64,000 bases of DNA, taken from NCBI RefSeq assembly GCF_963668385.1, contig NZ_OY764327.1, positions 868,001 to 932,000 of the forward strand, written 5' to 3'. Positions 26,743-36,024 of the stretch are shown here, piece by piece; positions within the stretch are counted from its first letter, which is position 1, and every line of letters starts with the position of its first letter. Below the pieces are notes generated by a model that saw only the letters and a list, made by a program, of their open reading frames with translations, did no database searches and was not told the origin of the DNA. Made by a program: the position numbers and the translations under genes. This DNA comes from an uncultured Carboxylicivirga sp. GTDB taxonomy: Bacteria > Bacteroidota > Bacteroidia > Bacteroidales > Marinilabiliaceae.

Positions 26743-26768
26743 ATGCATAGAACTTCGTTTTTATGCGG

Positions 26769-26800
26769 TACAAATGTAATAATTATTTGTTGGTTTGGCC
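26769..26800 (-). promoter_or_regulatory. Probable carA promoter
   Basis: Minus strand TTG (26798-26800), 21 bases, TACATTTG (26769-26776). Start expected near 26762, giving a leader of about 90 nt that includes the hairpin at 26706-26742. Confidence 0.5.
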
Positions 26801-26860
26801 AATATAAAATTTACAAATGCATAAATATTACTACAATTTTGAGTATATGTATATATATAC

Positions 26861-26904
26861 AAAAAAAGAAGGGCTGATCAATCTCCCCTTTGAAACAGCC
26901 CTTC
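26861..26904 (-). terminator. Terminator of gltA
   Basis: On the minus strand GAAGGGCTG and CAGCCCTTC form a perfect nine-base stem followed by seven T, 22 bases after the gltA stop. Confidence 0.85.
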
Positions 26905-26925
26905 ATACCCAATCAACAAAATTTC

Positions 26926-28266
26926 TTATCTATTATCCATCTCCAGATATGGAATATACTCTAATACATTTTTATACGCTGGTCTAATAATACGCTTGCT
27001 CGATCCACATACCTCTTCCAAACGGTGAGCGCACCAACCAGCTATACGTGACACTGCAAAAATTGGTGTATACAGCTCTTTTGGAATATTCAAACAATCG
27101 TATACGAAACCACTGTAGAAGTCGACATTAGCGCAGATAACCTTAGCATTTTCACCTTTAAACTTATAAAATACCTCTGGGGCTAATTTTTCTATGGATG
27201 CATATAAATTAAATTCTTCTAAACGACCTTTTTCTATTGCCAAGGCCTTAGCTTTCTCTTTTAAAAGAACCGCACGCGGATCGGAATAAGTGTAAATAGC
27301 ATGACCTATACCATAAATCTTACCAGTGTTATCAAATGCATCTTTATTCAGTATTCTTAACAAATAATCAGCAACCTCCTGTTCGTCAGACCAATTAGAA
27401 ACATTCGATTTAATGTTTTCCATCATATCCATCACCTTAAGATTGGCTCCACCATGAAGTCCTCCTTTTAACGACCCCAATGCTGCAGCAATAGCTGAAT
27501 ACGTATCGGTTTGAGCTGAACTTACAACACGTGTAGTAAAAGAAGAGTTATTACCACCGCCATGTTCTGCATGAATAACAAGAGATAAATCAAGCAAATC
27601 AGCTTCGAGCTTCGAGTAATTTTCTCCTTTCAACATATAAAGGAAATTCTCCGCCGCACTTAATTCCGGCTGCGGGTGACGAATTACCAATGATTTTCTT
27701 TGATATGAGTGTCGCATACCAAAGTAAGAATAAGCCACAATTACAGGAAATTTAGCAATCAAGCTTATAGATTGCTTAATCAGATTAATTGGTGATAGAT
27801 CTTCGGCCTCCTCATCAGCAGTATATAATCCCAATACGGAACGAGCCAGCATATTCATTATATCACGACCGCGAAGAGAAAGAATCATATTTTTTGAAAA
27901 GAAAGGAGGTAAATCACGTTCTCCTATCAATAAATCATCAAATTTCTGTAAGTCTTCAGATGTTGGGAGATGACCAGATAACAACAAATAAGCTGTTTCT
28001 TCAAATCCATGACGACCAGCACTCTGAAAGCCTTTCACTAGGTCTTTTAACTCAACCCCCCGATAATACAAACGTCCCTCCTTGGGAGTTAACTTACCTT
28101 CAACTTTGTCATAACCTACAACATCACCTATTGTAGTTAAGCCAACAAGTACTCCTGAAAAATCGGCATTACGTAAACCTCTTTTAACATTAAATTTATC
28201 AAATAAGGTTTTATCGATATCGCTCGACTTAACAGCACCTTCAGCTAATTTATCATATAATGACAT
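26926..28266 (-). CDS. gltA: Citrate synthase
   Basis: Condenses acetyl-CoA and oxaloacetate to citrate, the entry to 2-oxoglutarate and so to glutamate. The 446-aa enzyme shows the catalytic residues of the family: HAEHGGGNNSSF (first His region), GLHGGANLKVMDM, GIGHAIYTYSDPR (second His) and NVDFYSG (catalytic Asp). A 2-methylcitrate synthase reading cannot be excluded. The ATG at 28266 is 16 bp after the argH stop; the open frame reaches 28308 but would overlap argH. Cotranscription with argH ties glutamate-carbon supply to arginine synthesis. Confidence 0.9.
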   Translation of the reverse strand: MSLYDKLAEGAVKSSDIDKTLFDKFNVKRGLRNADFSGVLVGLTTIGDVVGYDKVEGKLTPKEGRLYYRGVELKDLVKGFQSAGRHGFEETAYLLLSGHLPTSEDLQKFDDLLIGERDLPPFFSKNMILSLRGRDIMNMLARSVLGLYTADEEAEDLSPINLIKQSISLIAKFPVIVAYSYFGMRHSYQRKSLVIRHPQPELSAAENFLYMLKGENYSKLEADLLDLSLVIHAEHGGGNNSSFTTRVVSSAQTDTYSAIAAALGSLKGGLHGGANLKVMDMMENIKSNVSNWSDEQEVADYLLRILNKDAFDNTGKIYGIGHAIYTYSDPRAVLLKEKAKALAIEKGRLEEFNLYASIEKLAPEVFYKFKGENAKVICANVDFYSGFVYDCLNIPKELYTPIFAVSRIAGWCAHRLEEVCGSSKRIIRPAYKNVLEYIPYLEMDNR

Positions 28267-28282
28267 AGACAATGTATTATTT

Positions 28283-29614
28283 TCAACGTACCAGTTTCTC
28301 AACAGCATTAGCTACTTCATTGAAACTGAATTCACTTATTACTAATTCTTTTTTACTTTTAATTTCACTGGTACAAAGGTTACCTATAGAACCTTCGTGC
28401 GTATGTTTTACTATATAATCGGTTTCAAATAAACCTTTCTGTATCTTCTCGCCAATTTGCTTATAAGCATCTCTGAAAGGAACACCTTGCAATACCAACT
28501 TATTCACCTCTTCAACACTAAAAGCCAACTGGTATTTTTCCTCTTTCATTACGTCCTGAGAAACTTCAATATTTTCAATAGCAAACGTGGCTATTTGCAA
28601 ACAATCAATTAACTCATCAAAAGCAGGAAGAAATTGTTCTTTTATTAACTGCAAATCCCTGAAATATCCTGTTGGTAAGTTTGCAATAATCATTCCAATA
28701 CTTTCGGGCAATGCCTGCAACCGGTTACAACGTGCTCGTAATAACTCAAATACATCTGGATTCTTTTTATGAGGCATTATACTCGACCCTGTGGTAAGCT
28801 CATCTGGCAACTTAAGAAATCCAAAATTCTGACTGGTATACATACATCCATCAATAGCTAATTTACCAACCGTTGTAGCAATTGACGATAATGCGTAAGC
28901 AACAGTACGTTCTGTTTTCCCTCTTCCCATTTGGGCATACACCACATTGTAATTCAAATCATCAAAACCTAGTAACTCAGTTGTTAATTTACGATTTAAC
29001 GGAAATGATGAACCATAACCAGCCGCTGCTCCCAATGGATTTTGATTCGTTGTTTTCCAGGCTGCTTGTAACAGATGCAAATCATCCACCAAACTTTCGG
29101 CAAAAGCGCCAAACCATAAACCAAATGACGAAGGCATAGCAACCTGTAAGTGTGTGTAACCAGGAATTAACACATCCTTATGTTCTTCACTTTTGGACTG
29201 TAACACCTCAAACAACTTATTAACGGCCATGACAACATCATGTATCCGATGTCGTATATATAGTTTAAGATCTAATAGAACCTGATCATTGCGTGACCGA
29301 CCACTATGAACCTTTTTACCAATATCTCCGAGCTTTCGTGTCAATAAAAGTTCAACCTGTGAGTGCACATCTTCAATTCCTTCTTCAATTTCGAATAATC
29401 CCTGTTCGGCCTTAACATACAATTCCTTTAACTCAGGAATTAACTGATCCAAATCGGTCTTACTCAATAAGCCAACACTCTCAAGCATTGTAATATGTGC
29501 CATGGTTCCCATAATATCAAATGGTGCCAGTAGCACATCTAATTCACGATCGCGTCCCACCGTGAAATCTTCAATCTTTTTATTTACCGATACTCCTTTA
29601 TCCCATAACTTCAT
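28283..29614 (-). CDS. argH: Argininosuccinate lyase
   Basis: Last step of arginine synthesis: argininosuccinate to arginine and fumarate. The 443-aa protein carries the fumarase/lyase signature GSSIMPHKKNPDVFE and other family blocks (VHSQVELLLTRKLGD, SGRSRNDQVLLDLKLY, PGYTHLQVAMPSSFG). It is separated by 166 bp from argE upstream, and TATATTTG on the minus strand at 29704-29711 suggests its own promoter, forming an argH-gltA unit at the end of the arginine cluster. Confidence 0.96.
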   Translation of the reverse strand: MKLWDKGVSVNKKIEDFTVGRDRELDVLLAPFDIMGTMAHITMLESVGLLSKTDLDQLIPELKELYVKAEQGLFEIEEGIEDVHSQVELLLTRKLGDIGKKVHSGRSRNDQVLLDLKLYIRHRIHDVVMAVNKLFEVLQSKSEEHKDVLIPGYTHLQVAMPSSFGLWFGAFAESLVDDLHLLQAAWKTTNQNPLGAAAGYGSSFPLNRKLTTELLGFDDLNYNVVYAQMGRGKTERTVAYALSSIATTVGKLAIDGCMYTSQNFGFLKLPDELTTGSSIMPHKKNPDVFELLRARCNRLQALPESIGMIIANLPTGYFRDLQLIKEQFLPAFDELIDCLQIATFAIENIEVSQDVMKEEKYQLAFSVEEVNKLVLQGVPFRDAYKQIGEKIQKGLFETDYIVKHTHEGSIGNLCTSEIKSKKELVISEFSFNEVANAVEKLVR

Positions 29615-29703
29615 AAGTCACATCAATTAAGTGGTAGATAAAAAGTGAGGAATCAAATTCGTTACTGATTGTTATTTCTCAGTCCGCATTTACTTCGATT
29701 CGT

Positions 29704-29711
29704 CAAATATA
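29704..29711 (-). promoter_or_regulatory. -7 element upstream of argH
   Basis: TATATTTG on the minus strand, 90 bases before the argH ATG. A small hairpin TTATGAC/GTCATAA (29751-29768) lies between it and the argE stop. Confidence 0.4.
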
Positions 29712-29780
29712 TTCACTTTTTTCTACTAATTAAAATCAATATTGTATTATTTATGACTTTTGTCATAATTTGTAATCTTT

Positions 29781-30845
29781 TTAAACAATCAAACCATCTA
29801 AAATACTAATATAAAGCTGAATTCCCTCTTTTATTTCACTTAAATGGATGTATTCATCAGGTGTGTGTGACCTAGCCGAATCACCAGGTCCCATTTTAAT
29901 GGTGGTAAAATCCATTACAGCCTGATCAGATGTTGTTGGAGAGCCATAGTACTCCCTACCCAATTCTATTCCTTTTTTTACAATTGGATGATCCAATGAG
30001 ATAGAAGAACTATTCAACCGAAATGACCTCGGCACAACTTCGCTATTGACGTGTTTGGTGATAATATCATGTAACTCTTTATTACTATAGCATTCATTCA
30101 AACGAATATCGACCACAAACTTGCAACTATCGGGTACAACATTATGCTGACTTCCACATTCGATTTGCGTCACTGTCATTTTAACTTCGCCTAAATGAGG
30201 TGACACGTTTTCGAATTTATAGTTCTTAAACCACTCAATATCGGGCAATGCTTTATACAATGCATTAACTCCTTCATTTCGTGCCGCATGTCCGGTTTTT
30301 CCATGAGCTTCGCAATCGATTACCATCAAACCTTTTTCGGCAACAGCCATATGCATTTGAGTTGGTTCTCCAACAATTGCCAAATCAATTTTCCCCAACT
30401 CACTAAGAATAGAGGAAACTCCATTCTTACCAGAGACTTCTTCTTCGGCTGTAGCTGCAAAAACAAGATTGTATTCTTGATTCGTATCCTTTAATGTCAA
30501 AAAGGTTGCCATTAGAGATACCAATGGAGCACCAGCATCATTACTGCCTAATCCGGTTAACTTATCACCTTCAAGAGTTGCCATAAATGGATCGTAGGAC
30601 CAACTAGAAGAAGGCTTAACTGTATCTAAATGCGAATTAAGTAATATTGTTGGTTTTGATGCTTCGAAATTAGATGCCCAACACCAAACATTATTACCCT
30701 GACGTTTTACCTCAACACCTTTTGAAGCAAGATATCCAGCCATTAAAGTTGCCACCTCTTCTTCCTCTCTGCTAAAAGATTGTATTTGAATCATCTTCTT
30801 AAGAAGATCAATAGCTTCACTTGTATATTGCTCTGCTTGAATCAT
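29781..30845 (-). CDS. argE: M20-family N-acylornithine deacylase
   Basis: A 354-aa zinc amidohydrolase. Metal-site motifs are LLNSHLDTVKPS (His, Asp), GLGSNDAGAP and the EEEVSGKNG pair; the dimerisation domain sits in the middle. Position in the arginine cluster, 5 bp after argB, points to N-acylornithine or N-acylcitrulline deacylation rather than to DapE or a peptidase. Since the carbamoyltransferase here looks succinyl-specific, the substrate is probably N-succinylcitrulline; that is inferred from pathway order. Confidence 0.88.
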   Translation of the reverse strand: MIQAEQYTSEAIDLLKKMIQIQSFSREEEEVATLMAGYLASKGVEVKRQGNNVWCWASNFEASKPTILLNSHLDTVKPSSSWSYDPFMATLEGDKLTGLGSNDAGAPLVSLMATFLTLKDTNQEYNLVFAATAEEEVSGKNGVSSILSELGKIDLAIVGEPTQMHMAVAEKGLMVIDCEAHGKTGHAARNEGVNALYKALPDIEWFKNYKFENVSPHLGEVKMTVTQIECGSQHNVVPDSCKFVVDIRLNECYSNKELHDIITKHVNSEVVPRSFRLNSSSISLDHPIVKKGIELGREYYGSPTTSDQAVMDFTTIKMGPGDSARSHTPDEYIHLSEIKEGIQLYISILDGLIV

Positions 30846-30850
30846 TGCGA

Positions 30851-31630
30851 TTATAATTGTAGAGTTGTACCGTGACTAAAACCACTTTTCAATCCATCTG
30901 TATTTGAGATAACTATTTGAGTAACTCCTCTTTTTAAAGCGGCAAATCCATTATCCAATTTTGGAATCATCCCATCAGAGATTATTCCTTCTGCTTTATA
31001 CTCTTCATATAATTCTGAATCCAAATAATTAATCACAGAATCATCATCAGTCGGATCTTTGAGTACACCTTTCTTTTCGAAGCAAAAAGCTAATTGAACC
31101 TTATAATCCATAGCCAATGCTTTAGCTAATTCTGATGCCATGGTATCGGCATTGGTATTCAACAATTGTCCTTTACTATCATGTGTTATAGGTGCTATCA
31201 CAGGTATAATATCTGCATTTATTAAATCTAATAATTGCTCAACATTAACCCCCACAACATCACCTACATACCCATAGTCGATATCTTTTACTTCTCGCTT
31301 TTTTGCACGAACTAGATCCAAATCGGCCCCACAAAGACCCACTGCAGATTTATTCAATGATTGAAGCTGAGCAACGATATTTTTATTAACCAAACCGGCA
31401 TAAACCATTACAACAACTTTAAGTGTTTCTGCATCTGTAATTCGTCTTCCATCCACCATTTGAGTTTTAATACCCAATGCTTCGGAAATAGCAGTAGCAG
31501 AACGACCACCACCATGAACCAGAATCTTTTTCCCTGCTATTTTTGAGAAATCGCTAATAAATGAAGTAAGAGTCTCGGGGTTCTCAACTACTTTACCTCC
31601 AACCTTAACTATGGTTAAACGTTCTTGCAT
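30851..31630 (-). CDS. argB: N-acylglutamate kinase
   Basis: Amino-acid-kinase-fold enzyme phosphorylating the gamma-carboxyl of N-acylglutamate. Its 259 aa include IVKVGGKVVENP, LVHGGGRSATAISEALG, RRITDAETL, the late VAPITHDSKGQLLNTNADTMA block (nucleotide and acylglutamate binding) and DGMIPKLDNGFAAL. It lies 7 bp after argF'. It is of the short bacterial type with no N-terminal helix, which argues against the arginine-inhibited hexameric form. In this pathway variant the substrate may be N-succinylglutamate. Confidence 0.93.
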   Translation of the reverse strand: MQERLTIVKVGGKVVENPETLTSFISDFSKIAGKKILVHGGGRSATAISEALGIKTQMVDGRRITDAETLKVVVMVYAGLVNKNIVAQLQSLNKSAVGLCGADLDLVRAKKREVKDIDYGYVGDVVGVNVEQLLDLINADIIPVIAPITHDSKGQLLNTNADTMASELAKALAMDYKVQLAFCFEKKGVLKDPTDDDSVINYLDSELYEEYKAEGIISDGMIPKLDNGFAALKRGVTQIVISNTDGLKSGFSHGTTLQL

Positions 31631-31637
31631 TCTTTTT

Positions 31638-32588
31638 TTACTTTAAACTTTCCAGCATTCTTTTGATTACAACCTGTGCAGAAACCACTCTATTAGCAGC
31701 CTCATCCACAACAATACTGTTTTCACTATCGATAACAGCATCGGTTACAATCATATTTCGTCGAACAGGCAAACAGTGCATAAATTTGGCACTATTAGTT
31801 AAGGCCATCTTCTCTTCGTTTACTGTCCAACTCATATCTTTCGATAACACTTTACCATAATCGTTATACGAAGCCCAGTTTTTTGCATAAATGAAATCAG
31901 CACCTTCAAAGGCTTTTTTCTGATCATATTCAACTGTAACACCATCACTAAATTCGGGCGCCAGCTCATAACCTTTAGGATGTGTAACAACGAACTCTAC
32001 GTCAGCTTCCTTCATCCATTCAACAAATGAATTTGGCACGGCTTGTGGCAATGCTCGAGGATGAGGAGCCCAGGTTAAAACCACTTTGGGTTTCTCTTTT
32101 GTTTTATTTTCTTCGATAGTGAATAAATCAGCAAAAGCCTGTAAAGGGTGACGAGTTGCGCTTTCCATACTAATTACAGGAACTCCCGAATATTGGATGA
32201 ACTGGTTTAAGATACGTTCTTCGTAATCTGCATTTTTATCTTCGAACGATGCAAATGAACGAACCGCTATTATATCGCAATAACGACCAATAACTGGAAC
32301 AGCCTCTCTCAAGTGTTCTGGTTTATCACCATCCATCACCACACCAAACTCAGTTTCCAGTTTCCATCCATCAATATTTACATCCAACACAATTACATTC
32401 ATTCCTAAATTCATAGCTGCCTTTTGAGTACTCAAACGAGTTCGCAAACTTGAATTAAAGAATATCATTACAATGGTTTTGTTTTTTCCCAATGCATCCC
32501 ATGCGTATGGATTTTTCTTAACCTCGGCTGCCTCTTTTAAAGCTTGACTCAAGTCACCGATATCACCTACAGTTAAATAACGTTTCAT
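31638..32588 (-). CDS. argF': N-succinylornithine carbamoyltransferase
   Basis: The 316-aa protein belongs to the acylornithine carbamoyltransferases, not to ordinary OTCases. FFNSSLRTRLSTQKAAMNLG (43-62) carries the carbamoyl-phosphate-binding residues and HCLPVRRN the C-terminal active-site loop. In GDKPEH the residue is Pro90. In characterised members Pro at this place gives N-succinylornithine specificity and Glu gives N-acetylornithine specificity, so the succinyl form is predicted. A 160-bp gap separates it from proA upstream; argB follows at 7 bp. Confidence 0.92.
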   Translation of the reverse strand: MKRYLTVGDIGDLSQALKEAAEVKKNPYAWDALGKNKTIVMIFFNSSLRTRLSTQKAAMNLGMNVIVLDVNIDGWKLETEFGVVMDGDKPEHLREAVPVIGRYCDIIAVRSFASFEDKNADYEERILNQFIQYSGVPVISMESATRHPLQAFADLFTIEENKTKEKPKVVLTWAPHPRALPQAVPNSFVEWMKEADVEFVVTHPKGYELAPEFSDGVTVEYDQKKAFEGADFIYAKNWASYNDYGKVLSKDMSWTVNEEKMALTNSAKFMHCLPVRRNMIVTDAVIDSENSIVVDEAANRVVSAQVVIKRMLESLK

Positions 32589-32748
32589 CCCTGTGTTTTT
32601 AATTATTATTTCTCACACTTTCATTTATCCGCTTATGCCGCGAGGGCTTTTCATTTGTTCATCCATTGTTTATTTTCCAACGGAATTCACGATTTTCAAT
32701 TCTTGTCTTGATACAAGAAAAAAACAAAGAAAATCAAGGCTATATTTA

Positions 32749-33993
32749 TTAATCTCTTATATGTCCTTCCCCTCTAACAATCCACTTATAGCTTGTCAGT
32801 TCTTTTAATGCCATTGGCCCTCTGGCATGTAATTTTTGCGTACTAATTCCAATTTCAGCACCCAACCCAAACTGAGCTCCATCCGTAAATGCTGTACTTG
32901 AATTTACATATACAACAGCCGCATCTACTTCATTCAGATATCGTTGTATCCTGTCTTCATTTTGAGATATTATCGCTTCACTGTGTTTTGAACTGTAACG
33001 ATAAACATGATCTAAGGCATCATCAAAAGTATCAACCGTTTTTATCGACATTTTATATGACAAAAACTCAGTTCCAAAATCTTCATCAGTTGCCTGATGT
33101 AATAAGTTCTCGGGATACAATCCTTCCAACTTTTTATAGGATGCCTGATCAGCAAATATTTCAACATGTTCTTTTGCCATTGGATGAACCAAAATAGGCA
33201 AATCGTTTAATCGACTCTTATGAATTATTAAGCAATCCAAAGCATTACATACACTAACACGACGTGTTTTTGCATTAAAAATTACCTTTTGCCCGGCATT
33301 TAAATCTCCAAATTCGTCGAAGTAAGTATGTACAATACCAGCACCTGTTTCAATAACCGGAATCTTTGCATTTTCGCGAACATGATTGATTAAACCTTGC
33401 GATCCCCGAGGTATAATAACATCTACAAAACCGTCGGCTTTAAGTAACTCTTCCGTAGCTTTTCTATCTGCAGGCAATAATTGTAGAATATCGGGATTTA
33501 CACCGTGATCGCGCAAAACATTATGAATCACTTTTACTAATTCCAGGTTACTATATTCAGCATCGCTTCCTCCTTTTAATACACAAGCATTACCAGATCT
33601 CAGACAAAGCGCAAACACATCAACCGTAACATTAGGACGCGATTCGTAAATAATACCAATTACCCCAAGTGGAACTCTTTTTTTCTCAAGCTTCAAGCCA
33701 TTGGACAAAGTTCTTTCCTCTAAAATTTGGCCTACAGGAACTGGCAATTCAGCAACATTCTCTAAATCACTTCCAATACCTTCTAAACGCTCAGAAGTTA
33801 ATTTCAAACGATCGTAACGTGGATCGTCAGTATCCATTCTATCTAAATCTTGTTTATTGGCATCAAGTATTTTTCTTTCATTAACTAAAAGAGCCTTACT
33901 TAAGGACTTTAAAATGGCTTCTGATTGCTTATCACCCAATGTTGCCATACTGCGGGCCGCATCCTTTACTTTTTGGAAATAGTTTTCATACAT
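32749..33993 (-). CDS. proA: Glutamate-5-semialdehyde dehydrogenase (gamma-glutamyl phosphate reductase)
   Basis: Second step of proline synthesis: NADPH reduction of gamma-glutamyl phosphate. The 414-aa protein of the aldehyde dehydrogenase superfamily shows [35 protein letters not shown] and, at the active-site Cys, [10 protein letters not shown], then [20 protein letters not shown] at the end. The ATG at 33993 follows the proB stop by 4 bp; an alternative start at 34017 would overlap proB by 20 bp. The gene order proC-proB-proA makes a complete proline pathway. Confidence 0.95.
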   Translation of the reverse strand: MYENYFQKVKDAARSMATLGDKQSEAILKSLSKALLVNERKILDANKQDLDRMDTDDPRYDRLKLTSERLEGIGSDLENVAELPVPVGQILEERTLSNGLKLEKKRVPLGVIGIIYESRPNVTVDVFALCLRSGNACVLKGGSDAEYSNLELVKVIHNVLRDHGVNPDILQLLPADRKATEELLKADGFVDVIIPRGSQGLINHVRENAKIPVIETGAGIVHTYFDEFGDLNAGQKVIFNAKTRRVSVCNALDCLIIHKSRLNDLPILVHPMAKEHVEIFADQASYKKLEGLYPENLLHQATDEDFGTEFLSYKMSIKTVDTFDDALDHVYRYSSKHSEAIISQNEDRIQRYLNEVDAAVVYVNSSTAFTDGAQFGLGAEIGISTQKLHARGPMALKELTSYKWIVRGEGHIRD

Positions 33994-33997
33994 AAAC

Positions 33998-35101
33998 TTA
34001 AGACTTTTGGGGCTCATTAATTAATTCAGGATACAAATACAAGTAATCGTAATGCACCAAGGGTTTATATCTCTTATCGTTCAAATGTTCTTCAGCTTTT
34101 TTTAAATCATATGCTGCTTTACCAATTCCAATGGTTTGATTTGCTTCATTTTTAACACGAATTAAATCTCCTTTTTTAAAACTCCCATTGAAGGAAACAA
34201 CTCCGGCTAATAACAAACTAATAGCTCTAGGTGAATACAGAGCATCACATGCTCCCTTATTAATCTTTACCTCCGCTTTAGCAAACCCATCAGAATAAGC
34301 CATCCATTGTTTAATCGCAGGTTTAGGCTCAGACGCCTCAAAATGAGTATGCACTAAGGAATTATCTCCTTTTAGTAAATCAATTAAAACATTATCACGT
34401 GTTCCATTAGCAATATGAACATCTATGCCTGAAGAGGCAGTTTTTTTTGCAATATTGCATTTAGTTAGCATCCCACCCCTACCAAAATCTGATTTAGTAG
34501 TTGATATATATTTACTTAGATCTTCTTCATCGTTCGAAATCAAACGAATCACTTCCGATCCATTTTCTTCAGGATGACCATTATAAATACCATTAATATT
34601 AGATAGTATTACCAATCCTTTACATCCCATCATTGATGCCATCATACCACTCAACTCATCATTATCGGTAAACATCAAAGCAGTAACCGACACCGCATCA
34701 TTCTCATTTACAATGGGTAATATATTATTTTGCCAAAGAGCTGTCAAACAGTTTTTCATGTTTAAATAATGCTCTCTTGTCCTAAAATCTTGTTTTGTAA
34801 CTAAAACCTGAGCCACCTGAATTCCGTGTTTTGCAAACAGCTTGGAATATAAATTAGTAAGCTTAACTTGTCCAACAGAAGAAAGAACCTGACGTTGAGA
34901 TACCCTATCAAGCTTTTTATCCATTTTAATTAAGCCTCGTGCCGATGCAACCGCACCCGACGAAACTAATACAATTTTCTTACCAGACTGATGTAAAGTA
35001 GCCAACTGATCAACCAAATGACTCACTCTGTCGTGATTTAAACCACCAGTACTATTGGCTAAAACATTTGATCCTATTTTTATGGTGAGTTTCGAATACA
35101 T
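33998..35101 (-). CDS. proB: Glutamate 5-kinase with PUA domain
   Basis: First and regulated step of proline synthesis. The 367-aa protein has an amino-acid-kinase domain (1-255; [45 protein letters not shown]) and a C-terminal PUA domain (about 275-360; [19 protein letters not shown]). The PUA domain is present in many bacterial G5Ks and its role is unclear. Its ATG overlaps the proC stop by one base (TAATG), so the two are translationally coupled. Confidence 0.95.
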   Translation of the reverse strand: MYSKLTIKIGSNVLANSTGGLNHDRVSHLVDQLATLHQSGKKIVLVSSGAVASARGLIKMDKKLDRVSQRQVLSSVGQVKLTNLYSKLFAKHGIQVAQVLVTKQDFRTREHYLNMKNCLTALWQNNILPIVNENDAVSVTALMFTDNDELSGMMASMMGCKGLVILSNINGIYNGHPEENGSEVIRLISNDEEDLSKYISTTKSDFGRGGMLTKCNIAKKTASSGIDVHIANGTRDNVLIDLLKGDNSLVHTHFEASEPKPAIKQWMAYSDGFAKAEVKINKGACDALYSPRAISLLLAGVVSFNGSFKKGDLIRVKNEANQTIGIGKAAYDLKKAEEHLNDKRYKPLVHYDYLYLYPELINEPQKS

Positions 35102-35904
35102 TATTTTTTACTATTCTCAATCTTATTGAACGATGTTAACAACCCTTTGATCAAAGATGAACTAAAGCCTCGATGCTCCATTTCATTTAATCCTGATATA
35201 GTTACCCCTCGGGGAGTTGTTACTTTATCGATTTCATCTTCCGGATGATTTCCCTTTTGAATAAGAAGGTCTGCTGCACCTTTTACTGTCTGCGCAGCAA
35301 TTTGAAGAGCTAATGCTGACCCAAAACCAATTTCTATTCCTCCCTGGGTAGCAGCTCTGATAAAACGCATCGCAAAAGCAATACCACAAGCTGCCAATAC
35401 AGTAGAAGCAGCCATTAATTCTTCGGGCACAATTAATGCTTGCCCCATTTGCTCAAAAAGAGTAAGAACGGTTTCTTCCTGTTGCTGGGTTGCATTATAG
35501 GAAGAAACACATGTCATGGATTCTCCAATTTCAATGGCAGTATTAGGCATTGCCCTGAATATAGGTAATGAAACCCCACAATATTTCTCTATTTGTTCTG
35601 ATGAAACGCCTGTAGCTAATGAAATAACAATCGTATCCGGTGTTAAAGCCGGAACAATTTCCTTAATTACCTCCTCGACTTGATACGGCTTAACGGCAAG
35701 AAAAACAACATCTGCTCCGGTTGAAGCTGATAAGTTATCATTGGTTACTACAACTCCCTGCTCGGCAAAGTTGCTCAATAACTTAATTCGTCTTCTTGTG
35801 ATGGTTAATTGTTCAGGCTTAAGAAGTCCTTTACCTATAATACCAGCCGCAATTGCAGAGCCAAGGTTACCTCCGCCTATTATTGTTAATTTAGCTACTT
35901 CCAT
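35101..35904 (-). CDS. proC: Pyrroline-5-carboxylate reductase
   Basis: Last step of proline synthesis, reducing P5C with NAD(P)H. The 267-aa enzyme begins with the Rossmann motif IIGGGNLGSAIAAGIIGKG and has the characteristic PIFRAMPNTAIEIGESM block; the C-terminus holds TPRGVTISGLNEMEHRG, the conserved substrate loop. One base of overlap with proB. It lies 120 bp after the HNH-type gene, with no strong promoter seen in the gap. Confidence 0.95.
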   Translation of the reverse strand: MEVAKLTIIGGGNLGSAIAAGIIGKGLLKPEQLTITRRRIKLLSNFAEQGVVVTNDNLSASTGADVVFLAVKPYQVEEVIKEIVPALTPDTIVISLATGVSSEQIEKYCGVSLPIFRAMPNTAIEIGESMTCVSSYNATQQQEETVLTLFEQMGQALIVPEELMAASTVLAACGIAFAMRFIRAATQGGIEIGFGSALALQIAAQTVKGAADLLIQKGNHPEDEIDKVTTPRGVTISGLNEMEHRGFSSSLIKGLLTSFNKIENSKK

Positions 35905-36024
35905 GTTGCGAAAATTTGAGAATTCTCAGTGTTAATTTATAATTAAAAACCTCTTTAGAGATTATAAATTTACACAAAACTCCCAAATATTCGTCAATTT
36001 GGCGGGACAAGCAAATAATTAATC

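Noticed and set aside
32700-32719. Inverted repeat TTCTTGT/ACAAGAA after proA as a terminator.
   Set aside because: On the proA strand the T run precedes the hairpin rather than following it, so it does not fit an intrinsic terminator; no other role can be supported.
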